A stretch of DNA of 64,000 nt, taken from assembly GCF_900102525.1 (NCBI RefSeq), contig NZ_FNBZ01000003.1, forward strand, positions 434,001-498,000, written 5' to 3'. The notes beneath the pieces were generated by a model that was given only the letters and a program-made list of their open reading frames with translations, ran no database searches and was not told the DNA's origin. Below are positions 1-11,203 of the stretch, piece after piece (the first letter of the stretch is position 1; every line of letters begins with the position of its first letter). The position numbers were made by a program, and so were the translations under genes. This DNA is from Allobosea robiniae. GTDB taxonomy: Bacteria; Pseudomonadota; Alphaproteobacteria; Rhizobiales; Beijerinckiaceae.

Positions 1-162
1 GTCTGGGGCCGCGACGTCTATATCGACGAGCGCACGGTCGACGTCCATGTCGGGCGGCTGCGCAAGGCGATCACGCCGGGCGACGCCAAGGACCCGCTGC
101 GCACCGTGCGCGGCGCGGGTTACGCCTTCGACGAGACCTTCGCGCGCAGCGGAGCCGCGTAA
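1..162 (+). CDS. phoB: PhoB-like response regulator, C-terminal end (partial)
   Basis: Only the last 53 codons lie in the window. They form the end of an OmpR/PhoB winged-helix DNA-binding domain: the recognition helix reads RTVDVHVGRLRKAI and the wing reads RTVRGAGYAF, followed by a short tail and a TAA stop. The VWGRDVYIDERTVDVHV stretch is close to what is seen in PhoB, the phosphate-regulon activator phosphorylated by PhoR. The receiver domain is outside the window, so identity as PhoB rather than another OmpR-family regulator rests on the recognition helix alone. Confidence 0.7.
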   Translation, partial: VWGRDVYIDERTVDVHVGRLRKAITPGDAKDPLRTVRGAGYAFDETFARSGAA

Positions 163-165
163 GCC

Positions 166-552
166 TCAGGCGTTCGGGCCGCCCTCGATATCGCCGGCCC
201 AGGTCAGGGCCTTGTCATAGTCCTCGGGCTTGAAGGCGCGGACCTTGACGAAGGGGATCGCCGGGTCGAGCAGATCGACGAAGCCGGCGAGCCAGCCCTT
301 GTCGGTGATCACGGCCTCCTTGGGGAAGCGCCTGAGCTCCCAGAGCTTGCCGAGGCTGTAGCGCGCGTCCTTCCAGGCCGCGGCCAGCGTCATGTCGGTG
401 AAATCGGTCATGTCGGCGAGGATGCCGAGCTTCTCGTGACGTTCGAGCCGGGCGTCGATATCGGCCATGATGGCGTCGAGATCGTCAGCCGTGAGCGTCT
501 GCGACAGCCGATAGGCTGCGACATGGTCCGGGGCGGGCAGAATGGTGAGCAT
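166..552 (-). CDS. STAS/SpoIIAA-like protein
   Basis: This 128-residue cytosolic protein resembles the SpoIIAA-like (STAS-fold, DUF3478) family. Its N-terminal strand and helix precede a segment reading ADMTDFTDMTLAAAWKDARY, and the later WLAGFVDLLDPAIPFVKVRAF segment is typical of this family. No catalytic motif is visible and members have no firmly assigned function; some bind lipids or hydrophobic ligands. It converges with the end of the phoB-like gene and lies downstream of the LysR gene on the same strand, about 57 bases away. The ATG at 552 is the only good start. Confidence 0.7.
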   Translation of the reverse strand: MLTILPAPDHVAAYRLSQTLTADDLDAIMADIDARLERHEKLGILADMTDFTDMTLAAAWKDARYSLGKLWELRRFPKEAVITDKGWLAGFVDLLDPAIPFVKVRAFKPEDYDKALTWAGDIEGGPNA

Positions 553-609
553 GGCTCCTCCTCCTCGGGTGACAACGCGCAGGCGAGGGGGAGGTTTCGC
601 CGGGTCCGG

Positions 610-1536
610 TCAGGCCGAAGGGGGCGGCGCGCGCGTCGCTGCGTCGAAGCTCTCGGCCTCGGCCCGCAGCCAGGCGATGAAGGCATCCAGCCCCGGCCGC
701 GGCGGCTGGTCGAGCGGTCGCGTCAGCCAGCAGCCGATGGCGCTGGTGAAGCCGAGCCCCAGCGGATTGACGAGCGCGCCGGAGGCAAGCTCGTCGGCGA
801 CGTAGCAGCGTGGCGCCAGCGCAAGGCCTAGACCGGCGACGGCGGCGCTGGTGATCACGGAATAATAGCCGTAGCGCACGGTATGCTCCGGCACTGCGCC
901 GCGCAGATCATGCGCTTCGGTGAACTCGGCCCAGAAGGTCGGCATCTGATAGTGCTGCAGCAGGGTCATCTTCTGGATATCGGCCGCGCGGCGGAAACCG
1001 CCCATCCGCTCGATCAGGCTGGGCGCCGCGACGAGCGCGACATCGCGGCCGAAGAGGAAATGCGCCTCCTTTCCAGGCCAGGGCGGGACGCCATGGGCGA
1101 TCTCGATATCCGGCTCTTCCGTCTCGCTCTCGCTGACGTAATTGGTGAACTGCACGTCGACGCCGGGATGAGCCTCGGCGAAGGCCGGAAAGCGCGCCAT
1201 CAGCCAGCGCTCGCCGGCGATCGCGACCATGTGCAGGCGGATCGGCCGGGCGATGGCGTTGCGCTCGGCGAGACGCCGCGCGCCGCGTTCCATCTGCTCC
1301 AGCGCGGCTTCCGCATAGGGCAGGTAGATCGCGCCGGCTTCGGTGAGCTTGAGGCCGAGCGGGCTGCGGTCGAACAGCACCGTGCCGAGATGATGCTCCA
1401 GCGAGAGGATCTGCTTGGACACCGCGCTCTGGGTCAGGTTGACCGCGAGAGCGGCGCGGGCCGTCGAGCCCAGCCTTGCGACGGTCGCGAACGCCCTCAG
1501 CGCCGCGGCTGACGGGGGTGGCCGGCTGGCCGCCAT
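610..1536 (-). CDS. LysR-family transcriptional regulator (GcvA-like)
   Basis: The 308 residues show the usual LysR layout: an N-terminal winged helix-turn-helix (about residues 10-68, with SAVSKQILSLEHHLGTVLFDR) and a periplasmic-binding-protein-like effector domain (about 95-300). The beginning, SAAALRAFATVARLGSTARAA, is of the GcvA/AmpR type. The gene is divergent from the argininosuccinate-lyase-family gene, with 95 bases between the two starts, so it most likely controls the lyase and the amino-acid transporter behind it. The effector is unknown; a substrate or product of that transport/lyase operon is the natural guess. Confidence 0.85.
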   Translation of the reverse strand: MAASRPPPSAAALRAFATVARLGSTARAALAVNLTQSAVSKQILSLEHHLGTVLFDRSPLGLKLTEAGAIYLPYAEAALEQMERGARRLAERNAIARPIRLHMVAIAGERWLMARFPAFAEAHPGVDVQFTNYVSESETEEPDIEIAHGVPPWPGKEAHFLFGRDVALVAAPSLIERMGGFRRAADIQKMTLLQHYQMPTFWAEFTEAHDLRGAVPEHTVRYGYYSVITSAAVAGLGLALAPRCYVADELASGALVNPLGLGFTSAIGCWLTRPLDQPPRPGLDAFIAWLRAEAESFDAATRAPPPSA

Positions 1537-1583
1537 GGGGTATTCCTTTTTGGACTATCTCGGCGGAGATCGTTTCGTTTGCC

Positions 1584-1603
1584 GGCCTCTCGGTCAAGAG
1601 GCC
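1584..1603. promoter_or_regulatory. Inverted repeat between LysR gene and argH-like gene
   Basis: GGCCTC at 1584-1589 is the reverse complement of GAGGCC at 1598-1603, separated by 8 bases. It sits in the 95-base divergent intergenic region, 29 bases upstream of the lyase start. A GGGAGG ribosome-binding site at about 1617-1622 lies between the repeat and the start codon. The repeat could be an operator or a short leader hairpin. It does not have a clear T-N11-A LysR core, so the assignment is weak. Confidence 0.3.
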
Positions 1604-1631
1604 ATTCTTCCCTGACGGGAGGAACGAGATC

Positions 1632-3047
1632 ATGAACCAGACGACCCGACTCTGGGGCGGGCGCTTCCGCAAGCCGCCGGACCCGCGGCTGATGAAGCTG
1701 TCGAGCGCCGCCGGCGAGCACGCAAGGCTGGTGCCGCAGGATGTCGCGGGCGGCAAGGCGCATGCGGCCGAACTCGGTCGCGCCGGCCTGCTGACTGCCG
1801 AGGAACTCCAGGCCATCCTGACCGCGCTCGACGGGATCGCCCGCGACACGGTCGCGGGGCGGATCGCGCCCGGTCCCGATGACGAGGACGTCCATACCTT
1901 CATCGAGCGCATCCTGACCGAGCGCGTCGGCTCGACCGGCGCCAAGCTCCGCGCCGGACGCTCGCGCAACGACCAGGCGGCGAACAACCTGAAGCTCTAC
2001 CTGCGGAGCAAGTCGCGCACGCTCGCCGGCATGCTGGCGGAGTTGCTGGCTGCGATCGCCGATCAGGCGGAGGAGCATGCGGCCTCGGTCTGCCCCGGCT
2101 TCACCCATCTCCAGAGCGCGCAGCCCGTCACCTTCGGCCATTGGCTGATGGCGCATGGCCAGGTGCTGATGCGCGATGCCTCGCGCCTGACCGACTGGGA
2201 AAATCGCTCCGGCCAGTCCCCGCTCGGGGCGGCGGCGCTCGCCGGTTCGGCGATTACGCTCAATCCGGAGCTCAGCGCCAAGGCACTCGGCTATGACGGG
2301 CCATTCGAGAATTCGGTCGATGCGGTCGGCGCGCGCGACCATGTCGCGGAGTTCCTGTTCGTCGCGGCGATGCTGGCGACGAACCTGTCGCGCCTTGCCG
2401 AAGAGGTGACGCTGTGGACCTCCCGGCAATTCGCCTGGGTGACGCTGGACGATGCCTTCGCGACCGGCTCGTCGATCATGCCGCAGAAGAAGAACCCGGA
2501 TATCGCCGAGATCTCGCGCGGTCGGGCGTCACGGCTGACCGGCGACCTCGTCACCATGCTCGGCGCGATGAAGGGTTTGCCGCTGTCCTATAATCGCGAC
2601 CTCGCGGAGGACAAGCGCACGGGCTTCGACGCCGTCGACGTGCTCGAAGACGTGCTGCCGGCCTTCGCCGGGCTGATCGCCAGCATGAGCGCCGATGTCG
2701 CGACGATGCGGGCCCAGGCCGGCTCCGGCTTCGCGCTGGCGACAGAGGTGGCCGATCATCTCGCCCGCAACGGCGTGCCCTTCGCCGAGGCGCATGAGAT
2801 CACCGGCGCGCTGGTGCGCTATTGCGAGGAGATGGGCCGCGAGCTTGAATCGCTCGACGCCGTCGATCTTCGCGCCGTCGATCCGCGGCTCGATGCCGGC
2901 GTTCTCGACCATTTGACGCTCGATGCCGCGGTCGCGGCGCGCAGCGGCCATGGCGGCACGGCGCCCGAGCGGGTGCGCGAGCAGATCGCGCGCTTCCGTG
3001 GCAAGCTCGCCAGTCTTGAAGCCTGGAGCCGGGAGACGGGTCGATGA
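1632..3047 (+). CDS. argH: Argininosuccinate lyase family protein
   Basis: The 471-residue protein belongs to the fumarase/aspartase superfamily, ASL branch, which cleaves argininosuccinate to arginine and fumarate. The signature [12 protein letters not shown] is intact, and RAGRSRNDQ and the [18 protein letters not shown] segment carrying the active-site His are present. The start is the ATG at 1632, preceded by GGGAGG; longer readings run through the divergent promoter. It is coupled to the next gene (its TGA overlaps that gene's ATG at 3044-3047) in an operon with a polar amino-acid ABC transporter. This setting suggests a second, catabolic ASL-type lyase rather than the arginine-biosynthetic copy. 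EDDS lyase is a known ASL-family relative that cleaves N-substituted aspartates, so the substrate is open. Confidence 0.85.
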   Translation: MNQTTRLWGGRFRKPPDPRLMKLSSAAGEHARLVPQDVAGGKAHAAELGRAGLLTAEELQAILTALDGIARDTVAGRIAPGPDDEDVHTFIERILTERVGSTGAKLRAGRSRNDQAANNLKLYLRSKSRTLAGMLAELLAAIADQAEEHAASVCPGFTHLQSAQPVTFGHWLMAHGQVLMRDASRLTDWENRSGQSPLGAAALAGSAITLNPELSAKALGYDGPFENSVDAVGARDHVAEFLFVAAMLATNLSRLAEEVTLWTSRQFAWVTLDDAFATGSSIMPQKKNPDIAEISRGRASRLTGDLVTMLGAMKGLPLSYNRDLAEDKRTGFDAVDVLEDVLPAFAGLIASMSADVATMRAQAGSGFALATEVADHLARNGVPFAEAHEITGALVRYCEEMGRELESLDAVDLRAVDPRLDAGVLDHLTLDAAVAARSGHGGTAPERVREQIARFRGKLASLEAWSRETGR

Positions 3048-3937
3048 GCGACGCAACCTCGCCGATCAGCAGCCGCGACCTCGCTGCGATCGCCCGTCTC
3101 AGGATCGTGCCGCGGCGCTTCTACGGCCGCTGGGTCGCTTCCGCGCTGATCCTGGCTGTCCTCGCCTGGATCGTGATGGCCTTCGTCGAGGGGGACATCG
3201 CCTGGCCTGTGGTGCGGCAGTTCTTCACCGCGCCGGCGATCATCGCCGGTCTCGGCAACACGCTGATCATGACGGTCTGCGCGATGACGCTGGGCATCGT
3301 GCTCGGCGTGATCTTCGCGATCATGTACATGTCGCCGAACCCGGTGCTGCGCAGCGCGGCGTTGTTCTATATCTGGTTCTTCCGCGGCACGCCGCTGCTG
3401 CTGCAGCTCCTGATCTGGTTCAACCTGGCGCTGGTCTTCCCGACCATCGGCATCCCCGGCCTGTTCTCCTGGCGCACGATCGACATCATCGGGCCATTCA
3501 TGGCGACGCTGCTCGGGCTCGGCATGAACCAGGGCGCCTATACCGCGGAGGTGGTGCGTGGCGGCATCCTCTCCGTCGATACCGGGCAGACCGAGGCCGC
3601 CAAGGCGATCGGCATGACCCGGCTGACGACCTTGCGCCGGATCGTGCTGCCGCAGGCGATGCGCGTCATCATCCCGCCGGTCGGCAACGAGGTGATCAGC
3701 ATGGTCAAGCTGACCTCGGTCGCGAGCGTGATCCAGTATGCCGAGATCCTGCGCAACGCGCAGACGATCTACTACGCCAATGCGCGGGTCATCGAGTTGC
3801 TGATCGTCGCGGCCGGCTGGTACCTGCTCGTGGTGACGATCCTGCAGATCGGACAGTATTTCCTCGAACGCCACTTTTCGAAGGGGCGGGGAGGGCGGCG
3901 CACCAAGCGCGCCGCGGTGCAGGAGGAAACGGCATGA
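3044..3937 (+). CDS. Polar amino-acid ABC transporter permease
   Basis: This 297-residue integral membrane protein has the HisM/GlnP-type permease fold. After a cytoplasmic N-terminus there are about five hydrophobic segments, the first near residues 30-50. The central region contains [12 protein letters not shown] and [12 protein letters not shown], and the EAA loop is seen as [22 protein letters not shown] (shown here in part: EAAKAIGM...IVLPQAMR), the site that contacts the ATPase. It begins inside the stop of the lyase gene and ends overlapping the ATPase start (ATGA at 3934-3937), so all three are translationally coupled. A single permease gene implies a homodimeric channel. Confidence 0.9.
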   Translation: MSDATSPISSRDLAAIARLRIVPRRFYGRWVASALILAVLAWIVMAFVEGDIAWPVVRQFFTAPAIIAGLGNTLIMTVCAMTLGIVLGVIFAIMYMSPNPVLRSAALFYIWFFRGTPLLLQLLIWFNLALVFPTIGIPGLFSWRTIDIIGPFMATLLGLGMNQGAYTAEVVRGGILSVDTGQTEAAKAIGMTRLTTLRRIVLPQAMRVIIPPVGNEVISMVKLTSVASVIQYAEILRNAQTIYYANARVIELLIVAAGWYLLVVTILQIGQYFLERHFSKGRGGRRTKRAAVQEETA

Positions 3938-4728
3938 GCACGGCGGAGAACCCGGCGAAGGCCGATAGCGCGATCGTCACGATCGCCAATGTCAGCAAGA
4001 TCTTCGGCGAGCTGAAGGCGCTGAACAACGTCTCGCTCTCGATCGAGCCCGGCACGGTGCAATGCATCATCGGGCCGTCCGGCTCGGGCAAGTCGACGCT
4101 GCTGCGCTGCATCAACCAGCTCGAGAAGATCGACAAGGGCGCCATCCGCGTCGATGGCGAGCTGATCGGCTATCGCCGCGTCGGCGACGAACTGCACGAG
4201 CTGACCGATGTCGAGATCGCGCGTCAGCGCCTCGTCACTGGCATGGTGTTCCAGCGCTTCAACCTGTTCAACCACATGACGGCGCTGCAGAACATCATCG
4301 AGGGGCCGCTCACCGTGCTGAAGCAGCCGCGCAAGCAGATCGTCGCGGAGGCGACGGCGCTGCTGGAGCGCGTCGGCCTCGCCGACAAGCGCGACGCCTA
4401 TCCGAGCGAGCTCTCGGGCGGGCAGCAGCAGCGCGTCGCCATCGCCCGGGCGCTGGCGATGAAGCCGAAGCTGATGCTGTTCGACGAGCCGACCTCGGCG
4501 CTCGATCCCGAGCTCGTCGGCGAGGTGCTGAACGTGATGCGCGATCTCGCGGCGTCCGGCATGACCATGATCGTCGTCACGCATGAACTCGGCTTCGCCC
4601 GCGAAGTGGCTGGCGACGTCGTCTTCATGGACAAGGGCGAGATCGTCGAGCAGGGGCCGCCGCAGACCGTGCTCGTCGCGCCTAGCCAGGCGCGCACGCG
4701 CGACTTCATCGCCGCCGTCCTGAAGTGA
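3934..4728 (+). CDS. Polar amino-acid ABC transporter ATP-binding protein
   Basis: The 264-residue cytosolic ATPase energises the neighbouring permease. Walker A is GPSGSGKST at residues 47-55, the ABC signature reads LSGGQQQR, Walker B is [14 protein letters not shown] and the switch histidine follows in [12 protein letters not shown]. The order of motifs and length match the GlnQ/HisP class. The start at 3934 overlaps the permease stop. An insert of about 15 residues after the Walker A helix ([17 protein letters not shown]) resembles that seen in HisP-like members that recognise charged amino acids. Confidence 0.93.
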   Translation: MSTAENPAKADSAIVTIANVSKIFGELKALNNVSLSIEPGTVQCIIGPSGSGKSTLLRCINQLEKIDKGAIRVDGELIGYRRVGDELHELTDVEIARQRLVTGMVFQRFNLFNHMTALQNIIEGPLTVLKQPRKQIVAEATALLERVGLADKRDAYPSELSGGQQQRVAIARALAMKPKLMLFDEPTSALDPELVGEVLNVMRDLAASGMTMIVVTHELGFAREVAGDVVFMDKGEIVEQGPPQTVLVAPSQARTRDFIAAVLK

Positions 4729-4764
4729 CGGCGGCTGGATCAGTTCACTAGAGGGAGAGACCAC

Positions 4765-5595
4765 ATGCTTCGTTTGACCATCGCTGCCGCGCTGCTCGCC
4801 GGCACCGCGCTTGCCGCGCAGGCCCAGGCCCTGCCGGACCGCATCAAGACCGCCGGCAAAATCGTGATCGCGACCCAGCCGAACTATCCGCCGATCGCCT
4901 TCAAGGATGTCGCGACCAACCAGCTCTCGGGCTTCGACATCGAGCTGGGCGAAGCCATCGCCAAGGAACTCGGCGTCAAGGTCGAGTGGCAGGAGACCGC
5001 CTTCGCTCAGATGCTGCCTTCGCTGCAGACCGGCCGCGTCGACGCCGTCATGGCGGGGATGAGCGATCTGCCGGCGCGGCGCGAGACCGCCGACTTCATC
5101 GACTACATGGATTCCGGCGCGCAGTTCTACACGGTCACCGCCTTCAAGGACACGATCAAGACCCCCGAGGACCTGTGCGGCAAGAGCGTCGGCGCCAGCC
5201 GCGCGACCAACTGGCCGCGCCAGATCGGTGAGTGGAGCGAGGCGAACTGCGTCGCCAAGGGCAAGCCGGCGATCAACGTCGTCGGCACCGAGGGTTCGGT
5301 CGACGCGCGCACCCAGCTCAAGACGCAGCGCCTGCAGGGCGGCGTCCAGGGCAGCGAGACGATGAGCCATTTCCAGAAGCTCGAGCCGAACACCTATATC
5401 GCGCTCGGCAAGCCCTTCACCCATTCGCTGGCCGGCATCCCCTTCGCCAAGACGGCGGAAGGCACGCAGCTGCGCGACGCGGTCAAGGGTGCGCTCGACC
5501 GGCTGCAGGCGAACGGCACCTATGACAAGCTGATCGAGAAGTACGGCCTCGCCAATAATGCGGTGAAGCCGGTCTCGATCAACCAGGGCAAGTAA
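4765..5595 (+). CDS. Amino-acid ABC transporter substrate-binding protein
   Basis: The 276-residue protein is a type 3 family periplasmic binding protein. A Sec signal peptide covers residues 1-22, with likely cleavage after AQA. The mature protein starts with the family pattern GKIVIATQPNYPPIAFKD and SGFDIELGEAIAKELGVKV. It would capture a polar amino acid or opine-like compound and deliver it to the permease/ATPase pair just upstream. The gene follows the ATPase by 36 bases and has GGGAGAG ahead of its ATG. The bound ligand cannot be predicted from the sequence alone. Confidence 0.9.
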   Translation: MLRLTIAAALLAGTALAAQAQALPDRIKTAGKIVIATQPNYPPIAFKDVATNQLSGFDIELGEAIAKELGVKVEWQETAFAQMLPSLQTGRVDAVMAGMSDLPARRETADFIDYMDSGAQFYTVTAFKDTIKTPEDLCGKSVGASRATNWPRQIGEWSEANCVAKGKPAINVVGTEGSVDARTQLKTQRLQGGVQGSETMSHFQKLEPNTYIALGKPFTHSLAGIPFAKTAEGTQLRDAVKGALDRLQANGTYDKLIEKYGLANNAVKPVSINQGK

Positions 5596-5613
5596 GCCCT
5601 GCTTCCCGCTCCT

Positions 5614-5712
5614 CGTCATTGCGAGGAGCGTAGCGACGAAGCAATCCAGGGGCCGCCGGCCTGAACGGGTCGAGCCGGTCCCCTGGATTGCTTCGCTTCG
5701 CTCGCAATGACG
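5614..5712. repeat. Palindromic intergenic element (CGTCATTGCGAG type)
   Basis: CGTCATTGCGAG at 5614-5625 is matched by its exact reverse complement CTCGCAATGACG at 5701-5712. Inner segments also pair: GAAGCAATCCAGGGG on the left against CCCCTGGATTGCTTC on the right. The result is a long cruciform or hairpin of about 99 bases. It lies between the transporter operon and zapE and fills most of the 217-base gap. Such elements are scattered through many Rhizobiales genomes as non-coding palindromes. It may also act as a transcript-end stabiliser for the ABC operon. Confidence 0.85.
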
Positions 5713-5812
5713 ATGTGTTCCCGGCGCGCGAGGTTCGCTCCGTGGGCTTGCGATGACGGCAGGGCTGCCGTAACCCGGTCAGGTCTTTTCCGGATCGCCA
5801 GCGCCCGCCGTC

Positions 5813-6991
5813 ATGTCAGCCTCGATCACCGACCGTTATGCCGCCCTGGTCGAGGCGGGCGCCATCGAGCGCGATCCCGCGCAGGTCGCGGTGGTCAAGA
5901 AGCTCGAGGCCTTGTCCGCGACGCTCGCCGCCCGCCGCCTCGCCCGCAAGGGCAGCGCGCTCGGCTGGCTCTTCGGCAAGAAGCCGGACACGGCGTCCGC
6001 ACCGAAGGGGCTCTATGTCTGGGGCTCGGTCGGCCGCGGCAAGACCATGCTGATGGACATGTTCTTCGAGGCCGCGCCGGTGAAGCGCAAGCGCCGCGTG
6101 CATTTCCACGAGTTCCTGGCCGACGTCCATGGCCGCATCAACGCCTATCGCCAGAAGATCAAGAGCGGCGAGGTCAAGGAAGGCGATCCGATCGCGCCTG
6201 TTGCGGCGGATCTCGCCGATGAGGCCTATCTGCTCTGCTTCGATGAGTTCACCGTCACTGACATCGCCGATGCGATGATCCTCGGGCGGCTGTTCACGGC
6301 GCTATTTGCAGCGGGCGTCGTGGTGGTCGCTACCTCGAATGTCGAGCCGTCGCGGCTTTACGAGGGAGGGCTCAACCGGGCGCTGTTCCTGCCCTTCATC
6401 GAATTGCTGCAGACCAGGGTCGAGGTGCTCAAGCTCGATGCGCGCACCGATTTCCGGCTGGAGAAGCTCGGCGGCGCGCCGGTCTATCATGTGCCCGCCG
6501 ACGAGAAGGCGAAGGCTGCGCTCGATGCTGCCTTCAAGGCCTTGTCCGGTATGGCGCAGGGGCAGCGCACTGTTTTGAACGTGCAGGGGCACGATCTCGT
6601 CCTGCCGCAGGCCGCCGCCAGCGTGGCGCGGGCGGGCTTCGCCGATCTCTGCGCCCAGGCCTACGGCGCTTCGGATTACATCGCCCTGGCGCAGCGCTTC
6701 CATACGCTGGTGCTCGACGACATCCCGATCCTTGATTTCGACCGGCGCAACGAGGCCAAGCGCTTCATCATCCTGATCGACACGCTCTACGAGCATCATG
6801 TGAAGCTCGTCGCTTCGGCGGCGGCCGAGCCGCATGAGCTTTATCGCGCGAGCAAGGGGCGCGAGGCCTTCGAGTTCGACCGCACGGTCTCCCGCCTGAT
6901 CGAGATGCGCTCCGAGGAATATCTCGCGATGCCGCATGGCCGGCCGGATTCGACGGCGAGCGGCGATACGACAGGGCTGGTGGAGACCTGA
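5813..6991 (+). CDS. zapE: Cell division protein ZapE / AFG1-like ATPase
   Basis: The 392-residue P-loop ATPase belongs to the AFG1/LACE1/ZapE family. Walker A is GSVGRGKT at residues 71-78 and Walker B is LCFDEF at 141-146. The GLYVWGSVGRGKTMLMDMFF and FDEFTVTDIADAMILGRLF regions, and the later DDIPILDFDRRNEAKRFI region, are hallmarks of the family. In E. coli ZapE associates with the Z-ring; mitochondrial homologues act in protein quality control. It is frequently adjacent to mdh in alphaproteobacteria, as here with one gene between. The TetR gene starts 2 bases after its stop. Confidence 0.93.
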   Translation: MSASITDRYAALVEAGAIERDPAQVAVVKKLEALSATLAARRLARKGSALGWLFGKKPDTASAPKGLYVWGSVGRGKTMLMDMFFEAAPVKRKRRVHFHEFLADVHGRINAYRQKIKSGEVKEGDPIAPVAADLADEAYLLCFDEFTVTDIADAMILGRLFTALFAAGVVVVATSNVEPSRLYEGGLNRALFLPFIELLQTRVEVLKLDARTDFRLEKLGGAPVYHVPADEKAKAALDAAFKALSGMAQGQRTVLNVQGHDLVLPQAAASVARAGFADLCAQAYGASDYIALAQRFHTLVLDDIPILDFDRRNEAKRFIILIDTLYEHHVKLVASAAAEPHELYRASKGREAFEFDRTVSRLIEMRSEEYLAMPHGRPDSTASGDTTGLVET

Positions 6992-6993
6992 CG

Positions 6994-7593
6994 ATGCCGC
7001 AGCGCGAACCGAGTGAGACCCGCATCCTCACGGTCGCCGGCGAGCATCTGCGCAAGTTCGGGCTGAAGCGCTTCACGGTCGTCGCCGTGGCGGAAGAGGC
7101 CGGCATGACTCATGCCAATGTCTACCGCTACTTCCCCTCCAAGGGCGCGCTGATCGACGCCGTCGTCGATGTCTGGCTGAAGGCGACCGAGCGCCGGCTG
7201 GCGGATGTCGCCGATGGTCCCGACCCGGCCGACGACAAGCTCGAACGCCTGATCCTGGCGCTGGCCAAGGCCAATCGCGATCTCCTGACCGAGGAGCCGC
7301 ATCTCTTCGCGGCCCTGTCGCTGGCGGTCGCCAAACGGCATGCGATCAGCCGGCGCAACCGCACCCGCGTGCGTGCCCTGTTCGAGCGGGTGGTCGACGA
7401 GGGCATGGCGACCGGCGTGTTCGAGCCGCGCGATCGCGACCGGGCGATCGCCTTCGTCATCGACGCTACCAACCGCTTCATCCATCCGGCCTCGCTGGCG
7501 CTGGAAGCGGACGTGCCGCAGGCTTCCGTCGATACCCGGCTCTCGACCCTGATCCGTGTGATCCTGCGGGTGCTCGGCAGCGGGATCGTGTGA
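6994..7593 (+). CDS. TetR-family transcriptional regulator
   Basis: The 199 residues contain an N-terminal TetR helix-turn-helix (about 10-56: ILTVAGEHLRKFGLKRFTVV, then AEEAGMTHANVYRYFPSKG). The C-terminal helical domain would bind an unknown ligand. The gene starts 2 bases after zapE and is probably co-transcribed with it. An AT-rich perfect inverted repeat 15 bases downstream of its stop (7608-7633) lies in the promoter region of mdh. If that repeat is its operator, this regulator would act on the TCA-cycle block, but this is inference from position only. Confidence 0.88.
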   Translation: MPQREPSETRILTVAGEHLRKFGLKRFTVVAVAEEAGMTHANVYRYFPSKGALIDAVVDVWLKATERRLADVADGPDPADDKLERLILALAKANRDLLTEEPHLFAALSLAVAKRHAISRRNRTRVRALFERVVDEGMATGVFEPRDRDRAIAFVIDATNRFIHPASLALEADVPQASVDTRLSTLIRVILRVLGSGIV

Positions 7594-7607
7594 ATAATCC
7601 GGTTACC

Positions 7608-7633
7608 AATTACAATATATGTAAATTGTAATT
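7608..7633. promoter_or_regulatory. AT-rich inverted repeat in the 321-base gap upstream of mdh
   Basis: AATTACAAT at 7608-7616 and ATTGTAATT at 7625-7633 are exact reverse complements with an 8-base spacer, in a very AT-rich island within a GC-rich genome. No stem of this composition would terminate efficiently, so a protein-binding site or promoter element is more likely. The rest of the gap (7634-7914) has GC-rich short hairpins (for example CAAAAGCCCGGTTTGGGCC near 7773-7791) and no convincing open frame; it is probably the promoter and long leader of mdh. Confidence 0.45.
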
Positions 7634-7911
7634 ATCGATTTTCGTTCCTGATGGAACCGAGTGAATGCGAAGGCCTCTGCTAAGTCATTGAAAAATCGGG
7701 GCCGGCCTTGCGCGGCGACGCGCGAGGCGTTTCGTGCCCGAGAAAAGCCGCTTTTGCGGCGAGGGTTGCGGCAAAAGCCCGGTTTGGGCCAAAGGAACGC
7801 ACGGTTTGGCCGGCTCCCACCGGGGGCCGACCTGTCGCAGCGCCAAGGCATTTTGAATGTCGAAGCCGGTAGCAGCCGGATCGATGGTCGCGCCAGAAAC
7901 AAAAGGACTAG

Positions 7912-8877
<966 letters not shown>

Positions 8878-8884
8878 GTTAAGC

Positions 8885-8918
8885 GAGGGCGGCGGCGCGA
8901 CAACGCGCGGCCGCCCTC
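8885..8918 (+). other. Stem-loop between mdh and sucC
   Basis: GAGGGCGGC at 8885-8893 pairs with GCCGCCCTC at 8910-8918, with further inner GCGCG/CGCGC pairing. There is no uridine run after the stem, only TCGTCAATTTTC, so a clean Rho-independent terminator is not supported. The hairpin could stabilise the mdh message, attenuate read-through into sucC, or mark an RNase processing site, adjusting mdh to sucCD ratios. Confidence 0.5.
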
Positions 8919-8955
8919 TCGTCAATTTTCGGTCGCTGTCAGGGAAACCGAGCAC

Positions 8956-10152
<1,197 letters not shown>

Positions 10153-10161
10153 GGAGCAGAC

Positions 10162-11046
10162 ATGTCCATCCTGATCGACAAGAACACCAAGGTCATCACC
10201 CAGGGCTTCACCGGCAAGAACGGGACCTTCCACTCCGAGCAGGCGATCGCCTATGGCACGCAGATGGTCGGCGGCACCTCTCCGGGTAAGGGCGGCTCGC
10301 TCCATCTCGGCCTGCCGGTCTTCGACAGCGTGCACGAGGCCAAGGCCAAGACCGGCGCCACCGCGTCCGTCGTCTACGTGCCGCCCCCGGGCGCCGCGGA
10401 CGCGATCTGCGAGGCGATCGATGCCGAGATCCCGCTGGTGATCTGCATCACCGAGGGCATCCCGGTGCTCGACATGGTGCGCGTCAAGCGCTCGCTGGTC
10501 GGTTCCAAGACCCGCCTGATCGGCCCGAACTGCCCTGGCGTCGTCACGGCGGGTGAGTCGAAGATCGGCATCATGCCGGCCAACATCTTCAAGCCGGGCT
10601 CTGTCGGCATCGTCTCGCGCTCGGGCACGCTGACCTATGAGGCGGTGTTCCAGACCACCCGCGAGGGCCTCGGCCAGACCACGGCCGTCGGCATCGGCGG
10701 CGACCCGGTCAAGGGCACCGAGTTCATCGACATGCTCGAGATGTTCCTGGCCGACGACAAGACCACCTCGATCGTCATGATCGGCGAGATCGGCGGCTCG
10801 GCCGAAGAGGACGCGGCGCAGTTCATCAAGGACGAGGCGAAGCGCGGCCGCAAGAAGCCGATGGTCGGCTTCATCGCCGGCCGCACGGCTCCTCCCGGCC
10901 GTCGCATGGGCCATGCCGGCGCGATCATCTCGGGCGGCAAGGGCGGCGCCGAGGACAAGATCGCTGCCATGGAAGCGGCCGGCATCCGGGTCTCGCCCTC
11001 GCCGGCGCGCCTTGGAAAGACCTTGGTGGAAGTGTTGAAGGGCTGA
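10162..11046 (+). CDS. sucD: Succinyl-CoA ligase (ADP-forming), alpha subunit
   Basis: The 294-residue alpha subunit binds CoA and carries the phosphohistidine. The CoA-binding N-terminal domain contains [20 protein letters not shown], and the phosphorylated histidine is H251 in [10 protein letters not shown]. The SRSGTLTYE segment is also conserved. It pairs with SucC encoded 9 bases upstream. A 157-base gap with hairpins separates it from sucA. Confidence 0.97.
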   Translation: MSILIDKNTKVITQGFTGKNGTFHSEQAIAYGTQMVGGTSPGKGGSLHLGLPVFDSVHEAKAKTGATASVVYVPPPGAADAICEAIDAEIPLVICITEGIPVLDMVRVKRSLVGSKTRLIGPNCPGVVTAGESKIGIMPANIFKPGSVGIVSRSGTLTYEAVFQTTREGLGQTTAVGIGGDPVKGTEFIDMLEMFLADDKTTSIVMIGEIGGSAEEDAAQFIKDEAKRGRKKPMVGFIAGRTAPPGRRMGHAGAIISGGKGGAEDKIAAMEAAGIRVSPSPARLGKTLVEVLKG

Positions 11047-11055
11047 GGCGTTTTA

Positions 11056-11092
11056 GCGCGTCATGGCCGGCCTTGAGCTGGCCATGACGCGC
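11056..11092. repeat. Perfect 13-base inverted repeat in sucD-sucA spacer
   Basis: GCGCGTCATGGCC at 11056-11068 is exactly complementary to GGCCATGACGCGC at 11080-11092, around an 11-base loop. It starts 9 bases after the sucD stop. No T-run follows, which argues against a simple terminator. A second, weaker hairpin (GTCCG at 11151-11155 and CGGAC at 11166-11170) occurs before sucA. The CATGAC-ended arms resemble extragenic palindromes common in alphaproteobacteria; they may stabilise the sucCD transcript end. Confidence 0.75.
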
Positions 11093-11203
11093 CGCCAAAT
11101 CCCGAGGGGTTGCACGGGTCCGGCCCGGGCATGACGACAGATTGAATGATGTCCGGGCAAGGGTTCGGACATGACTTAAGCGGCGAAGGAAGGCAGGAGC
11201 ATC

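Noticed and set aside
11047..11203. Possible terminator between sucD and sucA
   Set aside because: The perfect hairpin has no U-run after it, so I list it as a repeat, not a terminator.
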